64,000 nucleotides of DNA, from contig CAVXBV010000007.1 in the NCBI GenBank assembly GCA_963760125.1, forward strand, positions 558,001 through 622,000, given 5' to 3'. Position numbers and translations under genes: made by a program. This DNA is from RYN-111 sp963760125 (GTDB lineage: Bacteria; Actinomycetota; Actinomycetes; Mycobacteriales; SCTD01). Numbering within the stretch: the first letter of the stretch is position 1; each line of letters begins with the position of its first letter. This document shows, piece by piece, positions 49,835 to 57,965 of this stretch. The notes under the pieces are model-generated. The model worked only from the letters and a program-made list of their open reading frames with translations. It did not search any database and was not told the origin of the DNA.

Positions 49835-50299
49835 GTTGGGCGTGACGTGACCGAGATCACGGAGCAGCACCCGGTGGCCGGCGCGCCCGCCTACGTCGCG
49901 GAACGCGAGGCGGGACAGCAGGCGCAGCGACCCTTCGTTCCCGGGCAGGACCTCCGCGCGCGCCTGGAGCGCGCCCTGCTGGCGGGCCCACGCCAGCAGC
50001 AGCGCCACGGCCTCGGTCGCGATGCCACGCCCCCGGGCTGACGGAGCGAGGCCGTAGCCGAGATCGACGACGCCCTCGGCATCGGGCGGACCGAACCACC
50101 CGCACTCGCCGACGACCACACCACCCACCGCGACGAGGAACGTGCCCGGACCGGTGTGCTCGGGGTGGTCCGCGAGCGGGCGCAACGCGTCCGCCGTGTC
50201 GGCGTGCGGCCAGTCGTCGACGTGCGGCATCGGGAGGAGGAGGTGCTGCACCGCCGCGACGGCGACGGCGTGGGTCGCCGGCAGCAGCGCGACGGTCAC
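49832..50299 (-). CDS. GNAT acetyltransferase
   Basis: A 155-residue GNAT protein of the RimJ/RimL-like group. LGYGLAPSARGRGIATEAVALLLAWA is the acetyl-CoA motif A, GNEGSLRLLSRLAFRDVGG is motif B and VVVGECGWFGPP strand 3-4. The acceptor is unknown. Its GTG start overlaps the RNase D stop (GTGA), so it is translated after it. The end lies beside the iron boxes of efeU. Confidence 0.85.
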   Translation of the reverse strand: MTVALLPATHAVAVAAVQHLLLPMPHVDDWPHADTADALRPLADHPEHTGPGTFLVAVGGVVVGECGWFGPPDAEGVVDLGYGLAPSARGRGIATEAVALLLAWARQQGALQARAEVLPGNEGSLRLLSRLAFRDVGGRAGHRVLLRDLGHVTPN

Positions 50300-51612
50300 G
50301 GCTCTGCGGGCTCCGGCGCCTCGGACGTGGTCGCGAGGTCGCTACCACGGGCCGGCTCGGGAAGGGCCTCGGCCAACGAGCAGGACAGCAGCGCGATCTG
50401 CCAGGAGCGGGCGCCGTACGACGCGAGAGCGGCGGCAACGGAGTCGGCGTCCACTTCGGGCGGAGGCGCCCAGGCGAGCCGACGCACGGCGTCCGGAGGG
50501 CACAGGTTCTCGGCCGGCATGGTGTTGGCCTCGGCCAGTGCAGTCACGGCCGCGCGGACCCGGGCGAGTCGCTTGGCGGCGACCGGGTCGCGCTCCGCCC
50601 AGCGGTTCGGTGCGGGAGGTCCGTCGCCCACGGCCGTCGGCTGAGGGAGGTCGTCCTCGGGCAGGGCCGCAGCGCGGGCCAGGGCACCGAACCAGGTGTC
50701 GGCGTGCCGGCGGGTGCTCCGGCCGCCGAAGACGGGCAGCGCCGTCAGGGCCTGCGGTGACTCGGGAGCCGTCGTCACAGCGTTGACGATCGCCGCGTCG
50801 GGCAGGATCCGCCCCGGAGCGGTGTCCCGACGACGGGCCATCTGGTCCCGCAGCTCCCAGAGGGCACGAACGCCGGCCAGCTGTCGTCGCGTGCGGAGCC
50901 GGTGGATGCCGCTGGTGCGGCGCCACGGGTCGACGCGCGGCGGGGGAGGCGGCGCGATGCGGACCGCCTCGAACTCCTCGTGCGCCCAGGCCAGCTTGCC
51001 CTGGGCGTCGAGCTCGGCCTCGAGCGCGTCCCGCAGCTCGAGCAGCACCTCAACGTCCAGGGCTGCGTAGACGAGCCAGTCACGCGGCAGGGGTCGCGTG
51101 GACCAGTCGGCGGCGCTGTGGCCCTTCTCCAGCCGGTAGCCGAGGACGTTCTCCACCATGGCGCCCAGGCCGACGCGGTCGAACCCGGCGAGGCGTCCGG
51201 CGAGCTCGGTGTCGAACACCCTCGGCGCCTCGAGGCCGACCTCGGCCAGGCAGGGGATGTCTTGGCTCGCCGCGTGCAGGACCCACTCGCAGCCCTGCAG
51301 GACCTTGCCCAGCAGGGAGAGGTCCGGGCAGGCGATCGGGTCGATGAGGGCCGATCCCGCGCCGGCGCGACGCAGCTGGACGAGGTAGGCGCGCTGGGAG
51401 TAGCGGTAGCCCGAGGCTCGCTCGGCATCGAACGCGACCGGACCGGTTCCTGCGGCGAACCGCGCGACGACGTCGGCCAGGTCGGCGGCCGTCTCGACGA
51501 CCGGGGGCACGCCTTCGCGGGGCACGAGCAGGGGAGTGGGCTCGGGCACGACCGGAGCGTCGCTCTGGTCGCCGGCCACCTCTCCGTCAGGACCCGGCAG
51601 GGTCGCGGTCAC
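50296..51612 (-). CDS. rnd: Ribonuclease D-like 3'-5' exonuclease with HRDC domain
   Basis: A 438-residue protein. The DEDD domain has FDAERASGYRYSQRAYLVQL (first Asp/Glu), HAASQDIPCL, FDTELAGRLAGFDRVGLGAMV (Asp) and DWSTRPLPRDWLVYAALDVEVLLELRD (Tyr/Asp). HRDC-like helices follow (LRTRRQLAGVRALWELRDQMARRRDTAPGRILPDAAI). RNase D trims tRNA and other small RNAs. In actinobacteria it is conserved beside DUF3000 and hemE, as here. TAAGGT 6 nt before GTG 51612 indicates a leaderless mRNA. Confidence 0.88.
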   Translation of the reverse strand: MTATLPGPDGEVAGDQSDAPVVPEPTPLLVPREGVPPVVETAADLADVVARFAAGTGPVAFDAERASGYRYSQRAYLVQLRRAGAGSALIDPIACPDLSLLGKVLQGCEWVLHAASQDIPCLAEVGLEAPRVFDTELAGRLAGFDRVGLGAMVENVLGYRLEKGHSAADWSTRPLPRDWLVYAALDVEVLLELRDALEAELDAQGKLAWAHEEFEAVRIAPPPPPRVDPWRRTSGIHRLRTRRQLAGVRALWELRDQMARRRDTAPGRILPDAAIVNAVTTAPESPQALTALPVFGGRSTRRHADTWFGALARAAALPEDDLPQPTAVGDGPPAPNRWAERDPVAAKRLARVRAAVTALAEANTMPAENLCPPDAVRRLAWAPPPEVDADSVAAALASYGARSWQIALLSCSLAEALPEPARGSDLATTSEAPEPAEP

Positions 51613-51618
51613 GCGCTC

Positions 51619-51624
51619 ACCTTA
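51619..51624 (-). promoter_or_regulatory. -10 element, leaderless-type, of rnd
   Basis: TAAGGT on the minus strand lies 6 nt before GTG 51612. No ribosome-binding site. Confidence 0.5.
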
Positions 51625-51650
51625 CGGCGCGACGCGCCGTCGCGACGGCT
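51624..51650 (-). terminator. Palindromes after the response-regulator gene
   Basis: acggcgc/gcgccgt (51624-51630/51634-51640) and the palindrome gccgtcgcgacggc (51637-51650) overlap. They follow the regulator stop by about 40 bp and could terminate its transcript just before the rnd promoter. Confidence 0.4.
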
Positions 51651-51688
51651 GCCTCGCCGTGTCGCGCCGCCACCAGCGGTGCGGGGGC

Positions 51689-52378
51689 TCAGCGGATGAC
51701 GCCGGCCCGCATCGCCAGGGCCACCATCTCCGCCCGGTCGCCGGTGCCGAGCTTGCGGGCGATGCGCGCCAGGTGGGACTTGACCGTGAGAGCCGACAGT
51801 CCGAGGTCCTCGCCGATCTGCTTGTTGGACTGGCCGTCCGCGACCAGCCGCAGCACCTCGACCTCACGGGCGGAGAGCTCTGACACCCCGGTGTCCACCG
51901 GCCCCCCTCGCAGGCCCGCGGCCAGCAGGGACGCGACGGACGGGTCGGCGTACACCCCGCCGTCCAGGACGCGACGTACGCCGTCGGCGACGATGACGGG
52001 GGAGGCGGACTTGAGCAGGTAGCCCTGGGCGCCGGCAACGAAGGCGGCGCGCACGCTGTACGGGTCATCGGCGGCGGACAGCACCACCAGGCGCTGCCAG
52101 CCGGCCGCGCGTAGGTCGGCCAGCAGGTCGAGCCCGGAGCCGTCGGGCAGGCCGAGGTCCAGGACGCACAGCTCGCGCGGGCCGGAGGCGTTCGCACGCG
52201 CGCGGGCCTCACCGATCGTCGCGGCCTCCACGACCTCACGCGCGCCCATGGAACGCAGCCGGTTGACCATCGACTCCCGCACCAGAGGGTGGTCGTCGAC
52301 GACCATGGCGGAGAAGCCCGGCGCCTCCTGGACAGGAATGCCGTCCAGGGCGTGCTCGAGTCCGGCAGTCACCGTCAT
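51689..52378 (-). CDS. LuxR/NarL-family response regulator
   Basis: A 229-residue regulator from ATG 52378, behind GGAGGTGAC; the frame upstream has no support. The receiver has VVDDHPLVRESMV, the phospho-Asp in VLDLGLPDGSG, Ser/Ala in LSAADD and Lys in LLKSAS. The helix-turn-helix is LSAREVEVLRLVADGQSNKQIGEDLGLSALTVKSHLARIARKL. The divergent sensor genes at 52597-55139 are its likely partners. Confidence 0.88.
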   Translation of the reverse strand: MTVTAGLEHALDGIPVQEAPGFSAMVVDDHPLVRESMVNRLRSMGAREVVEAATIGEARARANASGPRELCVLDLGLPDGSGLDLLADLRAAGWQRLVVLSAADDPYSVRAAFVAGAQGYLLKSASPVIVADGVRRVLDGGVYADPSVASLLAAGLRGGPVDTGVSELSAREVEVLRLVADGQSNKQIGEDLGLSALTVKSHLARIARKLGTGDRAEMVALAMRAGVIR

Positions 52379-52479
52379 GTCACCTCCGTGCGCGGAGGCG
52401 GCAGTCGCCCCTCGCACTCTGCTTCGGCCAGGGGAGCCGTCGGCTGTAGCGCATGGACCGGGTCGTTGCGCCGAGTGGC

Positions 52480-52542
52480 CCAACGGCCGGCGTTAGGCCA
52501 TTCGGCTGACAAGCGGGCCCAGTGCTGTAGTCCAACGGCCGG
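52480..52542 (+). repeat. Direct repeat pair in the regulator/sensor intergenic region
   Basis: ccaacggccgg occurs at 52480-52490 and 52532-52542, exactly 52 bp apart (about five helical turns), between divergent two-component genes. It may be an operator for the adjacent regulator. Otherwise the 218-bp gap 52379-52596 holds nothing recognisable. Confidence 0.45.
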
Positions 52543-52596
52543 GCTGCCGAGGCCACGAGGGACAGATTGCTGTCCGCTGCCACCTGAGGAGTCCCG

Positions 52597-54006
52597 GTGC
52601 CCCACATGACCCCCGTCGGCACGGTGCGCACCACCGCTGCCCTGACGGGAGTTGCGGGCCTCGCCCTGACCTTGCTGGACACCTGGGGCCGGCCGGCCTG
52701 GTGGGCGATCCCGCTACTGGCACTGGCCATCGCCGCGTCCGAGATCGCCGTGGTCAGCCTGCAGTTCGGGCGGCAGACCTGGACCTTTTCGCTGACCGAG
52801 AGCGCCCTGGGTGCAGCCTGGGTGATCGCGCCTGGCCAGTGGACCGTCGTGGCCACGGTGGTCGGGGTCCTGGTCGCCCAGACGGTCCTGCGGCGAGCAC
52901 TGCTCAAGAAGCTGTTCAACCTGAGCGTGTTCGGCGCCGCGGCGGCCGCGGGGTCGCTCGCCGTCGGCTCGCTCGGCGGCGGCATCCCGGCGACCATCGC
53001 TGGCCTCTCCGTGTGGTTCGTCGTCAACTTCACCCTCGTGGCGGTCGCGGTCGCCGTGACGAGCGAGCGAAGTCCCCTACCCGTCCTGCTGTCCTCCGCA
53101 CCCCTGTCGGCGTTGCACATGGCCGGCAACAGCTCCATCGGGCTGCTGGCAGCGTGGTTGGCGGTGCACCAGCCGCTGGGCCTGTTCGGGCTGGTCGTGC
53201 CCCTGGCCCTGCTCTGGTCGTCGTACGACCAGAGCGCGCGCCGCAGCCAGGAGGTGCGCCTGTTCGCTGAGCTCGCCGCCGGGCAGGAGCAGGCGACCGG
53301 CCGGTCCGCGGACTCCTCCGCCCGGGTCGTGGTGACGGCGGCCGCTCGCCTGTTCGGCGGAGCGGACGTCGAGCTGGTCCTGCTCGCTGCCGACGGACCC
53401 GTGCGCTACGCCGGCGACGAGAGCAGCGTTCCGCAGCGCGTCAGGGTGGACACGGACGTGTTCGACGAACCGTGGGTCATGCGGGCCCTGGGGGCGCAGG
53501 GCGTGGCCACCGGTCTGCTCGAGGGGCGACCCTGGTGCTCCGCGGTGCTCGGCGAGGCGGAGCACCCGCAGGCCGTCCTGCTGGCTCGACGGCCGGTCGG
53601 CGCAGCGCCCTTCGGTCGTCGCGAGACGCAGCTCGCCCAGGTCCTCGTGGGCCAGGCCGAGGGATGGCTGTCGGTCGCCGACCTCTCCGCACAGGCCCGC
53701 ACGGCCTCCGCACGCGTGGAGGTGGCGGGTCAGGCCGCTCGGGCTCTCGGGGACATCGGCGCCGCGACCGCACCGGCTCTGCGCGTCCTGCGGGAGTCGG
53801 CCGACCGGCTGGCGCGGCTGGCCGAGTCCGCGGGCGGCGTCGACGACATCGTGGAGGAGCTGCACCTGGTGGAGCGGGCCGTGGCCTCGCTGCTCGGCGC
53901 GGTCGCTCTCGCGGCCGACCCCGAGCTCCTCGTGCCCACGCAGCAGGGCCAACCACCCGTCCGACGGGCGGTCGCCGACTGGACGACCACCGGCGTGCTC
54001 AGGTGA
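52597..54006 (+). CDS. Membrane sensor-like protein (integral membrane domain plus GAF-like region)
   Basis: A 469-residue protein from GTG 52597, preceded by GAGGA. About eight transmembrane helices cover residues 10-215, resembling a MASE-type sensor. A soluble part follows, with a GAF-like region (VVVTAAARLFGGADVELVLLAADGPVRYAG) and a helical C-terminus. It has no kinase motifs and overlaps the histidine kinase start (GTGA), so it probably acts as the sensory subunit of that kinase. The ligand is unknown. Confidence 0.65.
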   Translation: MPHMTPVGTVRTTAALTGVAGLALTLLDTWGRPAWWAIPLLALAIAASEIAVVSLQFGRQTWTFSLTESALGAAWVIAPGQWTVVATVVGVLVAQTVLRRALLKKLFNLSVFGAAAAAGSLAVGSLGGGIPATIAGLSVWFVVNFTLVAVAVAVTSERSPLPVLLSSAPLSALHMAGNSSIGLLAAWLAVHQPLGLFGLVVPLALLWSSYDQSARRSQEVRLFAELAAGQEQATGRSADSSARVVVTAAARLFGGADVELVLLAADGPVRYAGDESSVPQRVRVDTDVFDEPWVMRALGAQGVATGLLEGRPWCSAVLGEAEHPQAVLLARRPVGAAPFGRRETQLAQVLVGQAEGWLSVADLSAQARTASARVEVAGQAARALGDIGAATAPALRVLRESADRLARLAESAGGVDDIVEELHLVERAVASLLGAVALAADPELLVPTQQGQPPVRRAVADWTTTGVLR

Positions 54007-55139
54007 AGCCGCGGTCCGCGTTGCCCCTCGCCTTCTGGGCCGCGGCGCTGGGGTCGCTCGCCGTCCTCGCCACCGTCGGGGTCACGTCCCTCGTCCTCGT
54101 CCTGCTGTCCGCGGACCTCGGGGTCGAGGTGATCACCGCCTTGGTGGCGGGGACGACGGCAGGACTCATCGGGGTGCTCGGAGCGGTCGTCGCTGCGAGT
54201 CGCCTCGCCAAGGCTCTGCGGGGGCTGCACGAGGAGGCCGTGCGCCGGCTGGCCGCGCCGAACCTGCCGCTGTCGGCGTCGAGCGGCGTGGTGTCCCGCG
54301 CTTCGCTCGAGGTCGCCGAGCTCGGCCGGACGCTCGACGCCCTGCACCGCCGGGTCCGTCTGGCCGATGAGCTCGGCGAGCGGCACCGGCACGAGGCGGA
54401 GACCGCCGGGGCGGGCGTCTTCGAGCTGCTGTCAGGCCTGGTCGCTGCGGAGGAGGGTGCACGTGGACAGCTCGCCGCCGAGCTGCACGACACGGTCGCC
54501 CAGTCGCTCATGATCGCGCGGAGCCTGCTCGCCGCGTCGCCGACCGAGCCGGCCGAGATCGCCAAGCTCGCCGACTACGTCGAGGATGCGGAAGAGCAGG
54601 TCAGGGCTGTGATGGCGCGTACCCGTCCGCCTGCACTGCGCGAGGGCGACCTCGCGTCAGCGGTCAACAACCTGCGGATGGACATGCACGCGAGGTACGG
54701 CCTGGCGCTGGTCATCGACTGGCCGCAGTCGCCGTACCCGCTGCCGTTGGCGTCAGCGGTCACCGTCTACCGGTTCTTCCAGGAAGCGCTGCTGAACGTC
54801 GTGAAGCACGCCGACGTGGACGACGCCCACGTGACCTTGACCATCGACGAGACCTCGGTCCTCGCGACCGTCCGCGACGAGGGCCCCGGCTTCGACCCGT
54901 CAGCGGTACGGCCAGATCGCGGCCGACACGTCGGTCTCGGGCTGCTGCGCGAACGCGCCCGGCTGTCCGGTGGCGCCCTGGAGGTGACCAGCGATCGCGG
55001 CCAGGGCACGACGCTCCTGCTCCGGCTCCCACGCCCGTCGTCGGCTGTCGCCCCCGCCGTCGACCTGCTGGGGATCGTCAGTCCGCAGCCGGGTGACCCG
55101 GCGCCCTTGCGGCGGATGTCCGACCGGGCGTCGCGCTAG
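54003..55139 (+). CDS. Sensor histidine kinase (NarL/LiaS-type)
   Basis: A 378-residue kinase from GTG 54003. Two transmembrane helices (residues 8-30 and 40-63) are followed by a HAMP-like linker. The phospho-His box is RGQLAAELHDTVAQSLMIARSLL, the N box FFQEALLNVVKHADV and the G boxes VRDEGPGFDP and GLGLLRERARLSGGALEV. It phosphorylates a NarL-type regulator, presumably the divergent one at 51689-52378. Its TAG overlaps the end of the convergent DUF3000 gene (gctagc). Confidence 0.88.
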   Translation: MKPRSALPLAFWAAALGSLAVLATVGVTSLVLVLLSADLGVEVITALVAGTTAGLIGVLGAVVAASRLAKALRGLHEEAVRRLAAPNLPLSASSGVVSRASLEVAELGRTLDALHRRVRLADELGERHRHEAETAGAGVFELLSGLVAAEEGARGQLAAELHDTVAQSLMIARSLLAASPTEPAEIAKLADYVEDAEEQVRAVMARTRPPALREGDLASAVNNLRMDMHARYGLALVIDWPQSPYPLPLASAVTVYRFFQEALLNVVKHADVDDAHVTLTIDETSVLATVRDEGPGFDPSAVRPDRGRHVGLGLLRERARLSGGALEVTSDRGQGTTLLLRLPRPSSAVAPAVDLLGIVSPQPGDPAPLRRMSDRASR

Positions 55140-55759
55140 CTGCGAGGGCGAAGCGTCGCGATGCCTTGCGGCGGCAGGCCGGCGGTCATGCACAGCAGGT
55201 CGCACCAGGCACGCAGGTGGCAGGCGAGGTCGAGCGAGCCGTCGGCGTCCGGCAGCGGGCTCCAGGAGGCACGGACCTCGACCTCGTTGGTCTCGGTCGG
55301 GTCCTCCACGAGCCCGAAGGTGAGCGAGGCGGTGCGCGTGACGGTGCCGCCGGCTGCGGTGTGGGCCGCGTCGCGCTCGCGCAGGGCGTCCGACAGCCAG
55401 CTCCAGCCCACCTCGGCGAGCGCGGGGTCGCCGGCCATCTCCGGGTCGATGTCCGCGCTGACGAACGCCACCACGCGCGTGTCGCCGCGCCAGCCGTCCT
55501 GGCCAGCCGGGTCGTGCAGGACGACGAACCGCCCGGTCGCGATCTCCTCGCCGTCGCGCAGCACCTCGGCGCTGTAGGCGACGGCGTGCGGGGCCAGCCG
55601 CCGCGGCGCGGGGACCTCGTGCAAGGTCAGGACCCCGGGGCGCTCGACGGACAGCATCGCCTCGTGCAACCCCACCACGGCGCGCGAGAAGGTCGTCGGA
55701 GCGGGGGGCGCCGCGAGCTTGGCCGACGGCGCGGCCGGCTCGACGCGGGAGGGGGTCAC
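55136..55759 (-). CDS. DUF3000 family protein
   Basis: A 207-residue protein from GTG 55759, with TACCGT 6 nt upstream. FSRAVVGLHEAMLSVERPGVLTLHEVPAPRRLAPHAVAYSAEV, GRFVVLHDPAGQDGWRGDTRVVAFVSADIDPEMA and AWCDLLCMTAGLPPQG match the actinobacterial DUF3000 family throughout. It is typically beside hemE and rnd; the function is unknown. It probably has a leaderless mRNA. Confidence 0.85.
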   Translation of the reverse strand: MTPSRVEPAAPSAKLAAPPAPTTFSRAVVGLHEAMLSVERPGVLTLHEVPAPRRLAPHAVAYSAEVLRDGEEIATGRFVVLHDPAGQDGWRGDTRVVAFVSADIDPEMAGDPALAEVGWSWLSDALRERDAAHTAAGGTVTRTASLTFGLVEDPTETNEVEVRASWSPLPDADGSLDLACHLRAWCDLLCMTAGLPPQGIATLRPRS

Positions 55760-55765
55760 CTGACC

Positions 55766-55771
55766 ACGGTA
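55766..55771 (-). promoter_or_regulatory. -10 element, leaderless-type, of the DUF3000 gene
   Basis: TACCGT on the minus strand lies 6 nt before GTG 55759. Confidence 0.5.
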
Positions 55772-55820
55772 GGTCGGGAGTCGCCGCTGTGGGAGCAGAC
55801 GCGCCGACTGGTCGCCCACC

Positions 55821-55826
55821 TAGTGT
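55821..55826 (+). promoter_or_regulatory. -10 element, leaderless-type, of the EamA gene
   Basis: TAGTGT lies 7 nt before GTG 55834. No ribosome-binding site. Confidence 0.5.
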
Positions 55827-55833
55827 CCCGATC

Positions 55834-56661
55834 GTGACCGTGCTGCTCGCCCTGCTCTCCAGCCTGCTCTGGGGCACCTCGGACTTCCTGGGAGGTACGG
55901 CGGCCAAGCGCCTGCCCGTGCTGGTGGTCGTCGGCGTCTCGCAGGCGGTGGCGCTGGTGGCTCTGGTTCCCGTGGCCGTGCTGCTCGGGGCGGCGCCGGG
56001 CTCGCTGGTCCAGGGGGTCGCGGCCGGTGTTGCCGGGGTGATCGGGCTGGGCGCCTTCTATGCCGCGCTGGCGACGGGGACGATGGGTGTGGTCGCCCCC
56101 ATCGCCTCACTGGGTGCCCTCCTGCCCGTGGCGGTTGGCCTGAGCCGTGGGGAGTCGCCGTCGGTCCTGCAGCTGGCGGGGATCGTGGTCGCTGTCGGTG
56201 GTGTGGTGCTGGCGAGCGGGCCGGAGCTCACCGGCCGGGCGCCGCTGCGACCGCTGCTGCTGGCGGTGACCGCCGCCTTCGGGTTCGGTGCTGTCGCCGT
56301 CCTGCTGGCCGACGGCTCGGCGGCGGCCCCCGGCGCGGTGCTGGTGACACTGCTGGTGATGCGCGTGACGAGCGTCGGGCTGCTGGTGGTCGTCCTGCTC
56401 GCCGCGCGGACCGCCGTGCGCCCTGGGCGCGGCAACCTGCCGCTGCTCGTGGCCATCGGGTTGGGTGACGTTGCGGCTAACGCGGCGTACGCCTTCGCCT
56501 CCCGGGGTGGGCTGCTCAGCGTGGTGTCGGTCCTGGCGTCGCTTTACCCCGTGGTCACGGTGCTGCTGGCTCGACAGGTCCTGAGCGAGCGGCTCATGCC
56601 GGTGCAGGCCTTTGGCGCGGTCGCGACCCTCGCGGGCGTGGGGCTGCTCGCGGCGGGCTGA
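55834..56661 (+). CDS. EamA-family (DMT) transporter
   Basis: A 275-residue protein with ten hydrophobic helices in two EamA repeats, opening with LLALLSSLLWGTSDFLGG, a variant of the usual N-terminal WG motif. Acidic residues in the membrane are few. The substrate is unknown. It is distinct in sequence from the transporter at 41504-42382. Confidence 0.8.
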   Translation: MTVLLALLSSLLWGTSDFLGGTAAKRLPVLVVVGVSQAVALVALVPVAVLLGAAPGSLVQGVAAGVAGVIGLGAFYAALATGTMGVVAPIASLGALLPVAVGLSRGESPSVLQLAGIVVAVGGVVLASGPELTGRAPLRPLLLAVTAAFGFGAVAVLLADGSAAAPGAVLVTLLVMRVTSVGLLVVVLLAARTAVRPGRGNLPLLVAIGLGDVAANAAYAFASRGGLLSVVSVLASLYPVVTVLLARQVLSERLMPVQAFGAVATLAGVGLLAAG

Positions 56662-56667
56662 CCGGGG

Positions 56668-56841
56668 TCAGGCCACCCGCGAAGGGCGGAGGGTGAGGAG
56701 CAGGCCCGAGGCGAACGTCACGGCCGTGCCGCAGACCACGCACATGAGGTCGCCGTCGTCCTGCCCGTCATCGCACCGGGGCACGGCGAACGGCAGCAGC
56801 CGGTCGCACTCCTTGCACAGCAGCTCGACGGTCTCGTCCAC
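56668..56841 (-). CDS. Small zinc-ribbon protein
   Basis: A 57-residue protein from GTG 56841, with AGGAGG 6 nt upstream. LLCKECDRLLP and LMCVVCGTAV supply a CxxC pair each, separated by an acidic loop (CDDGQDDGD with one extra Cys). The C-terminus is hydrophobic and basic. It is probably a treble-clef or ribbon zinc binder; the function is unknown. Confidence 0.6.
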   Translation of the reverse strand: MDETVELLCKECDRLLPFAVPRCDDGQDDGDLMCVVCGTAVTFASGLLLTLRPSRVA

Positions 56842-56919
56842 AGACACCTCCTGGTCAGGTGCGGTGCACGGTGCCACCAGGGTCCGACAGAACGGGGGAG
56901 GCGCCGCCGCGGGGCGCAC

Positions 56920-56925
56920 TAGCGT
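56920..56925 (+). promoter_or_regulatory. -10 element, near-leaderless, of hemE
   Basis: TAGCGT lies 8 nt before ATG 56934. Confidence 0.45.
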
Positions 56926-56933
56926 GGACCGGG

Positions 56934-57965
56934 ATGAGCACCCACGGCCCCGCCCACGACTCCGCCTTCCTGCGCGCCTGCCGGCGCGAACCCGTGCCCC
57001 ACACGCCGGTCTGGTTCATGCGCCAGGCCGGGCGGGCGCTCCCGGAGTACCGCGCGCTGCGCGAGGGGACCGGGATGCTCGAGAGCTGCTTCCGGCCCGA
57101 GATGGTCACCGAGATCACCCTGCAGCCGGTGCGCCGGTTCGGCGTCGACGCGGCCATCTTCTTCAGCGACATCGTCGTCCCGCTCAAGGCGATCGGCCTC
57201 GATCTCGACATCGTCCCCGGGGTCGGTCCGGTCGTGGCCGAGCCGTTCCGGAGCGCCGCCGACCTTGACCGGCTGGTGCCGCTGGAGGGCGCGCCCCAGA
57301 TCACCGAGGCCGTGCAGCTGCTGGTGCAGGAGCTCGGTCCGATCCCGCTGATCGGCTTCGCGGGGGCACCGTTCACGCTCGCGTCGTACCTCGTGGAGGG
57401 CGGGCCGTCGAAGGACCAGCGCAGGACCAAGGCCCTGATGTACGGCGACCCGGAGCTCTGGTCGCAGCTGATGTCCCGCCTGGCCGACATCACCCTGGCG
57501 TTCCTGCGCGTGCAGATCGACGCCGGCGCCTCCGCGGTCCAGCTGTTCGACTCCTGGGTCGGGGCCCTGCCGGCGGAGGACTACCGCACCCTGGTTCAGC
57601 CGCACTCGGCCCGGATCCTCGCCGGGGTGGCGGACGTGCCGCGGATCCACTTCGGCGTCGGGACGGGCGAGCTGCTGCACGACATGGGCCAGGCGGGCGC
57701 CGACGTCGTGGGCGTCGACTTCCGGGTGCCGCTGGACGAGGCGGTGCGGCGGGTCGGACCGGGCAAGGCGCTGCAGGGCAACCTCGACCCGACCCTGGTG
57801 TTCGCCCCCGAGAGCGTCGTGCGGACGATGACCGAGCGGGTGCTGGAGCAGGCCCGCGCGGCCGAGGGCCACGTCTTCAACCTCGGGCACGGCGTCCTGC
57901 CGGAGACCGACCCCGACGTGCTCACGCGGATCGTCGCCCACGTCCACGAGGCGACGGCGGTCTGA
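56934..57965 (+). CDS. hemE: Uroporphyrinogen decarboxylase
   Basis: A 343-residue enzyme. WFMRQAGRALPEYR (residues 27-40) is the substrate-anion motif, AIFFSDIVVPLKAIG carries the catalytic Asp, GFAGAPFTLASYLVEGG and DSWVGALPAEDY (Tyr) line the pocket, and HFGVGTGELL and LQGNLDP close it. It converts uroporphyrinogen III to coproporphyrinogen III, the entry to the coproporphyrin-dependent haem pathway completed by hemY and hemQ downstream. Its last 44 bp overlap the 3' end of the convergent MFS gene. Confidence 0.96.
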   Translation: MSTHGPAHDSAFLRACRREPVPHTPVWFMRQAGRALPEYRALREGTGMLESCFRPEMVTEITLQPVRRFGVDAAIFFSDIVVPLKAIGLDLDIVPGVGPVVAEPFRSAADLDRLVPLEGAPQITEAVQLLVQELGPIPLIGFAGAPFTLASYLVEGGPSKDQRRTKALMYGDPELWSQLMSRLADITLAFLRVQIDAGASAVQLFDSWVGALPAEDYRTLVQPHSARILAGVADVPRIHFGVGTGELLHDMGQAGADVVGVDFRVPLDEAVRRVGPGKALQGNLDPTLVFAPESVVRTMTERVLEQARAAEGHVFNLGHGVLPETDPDVLTRIVAHVHEATAV

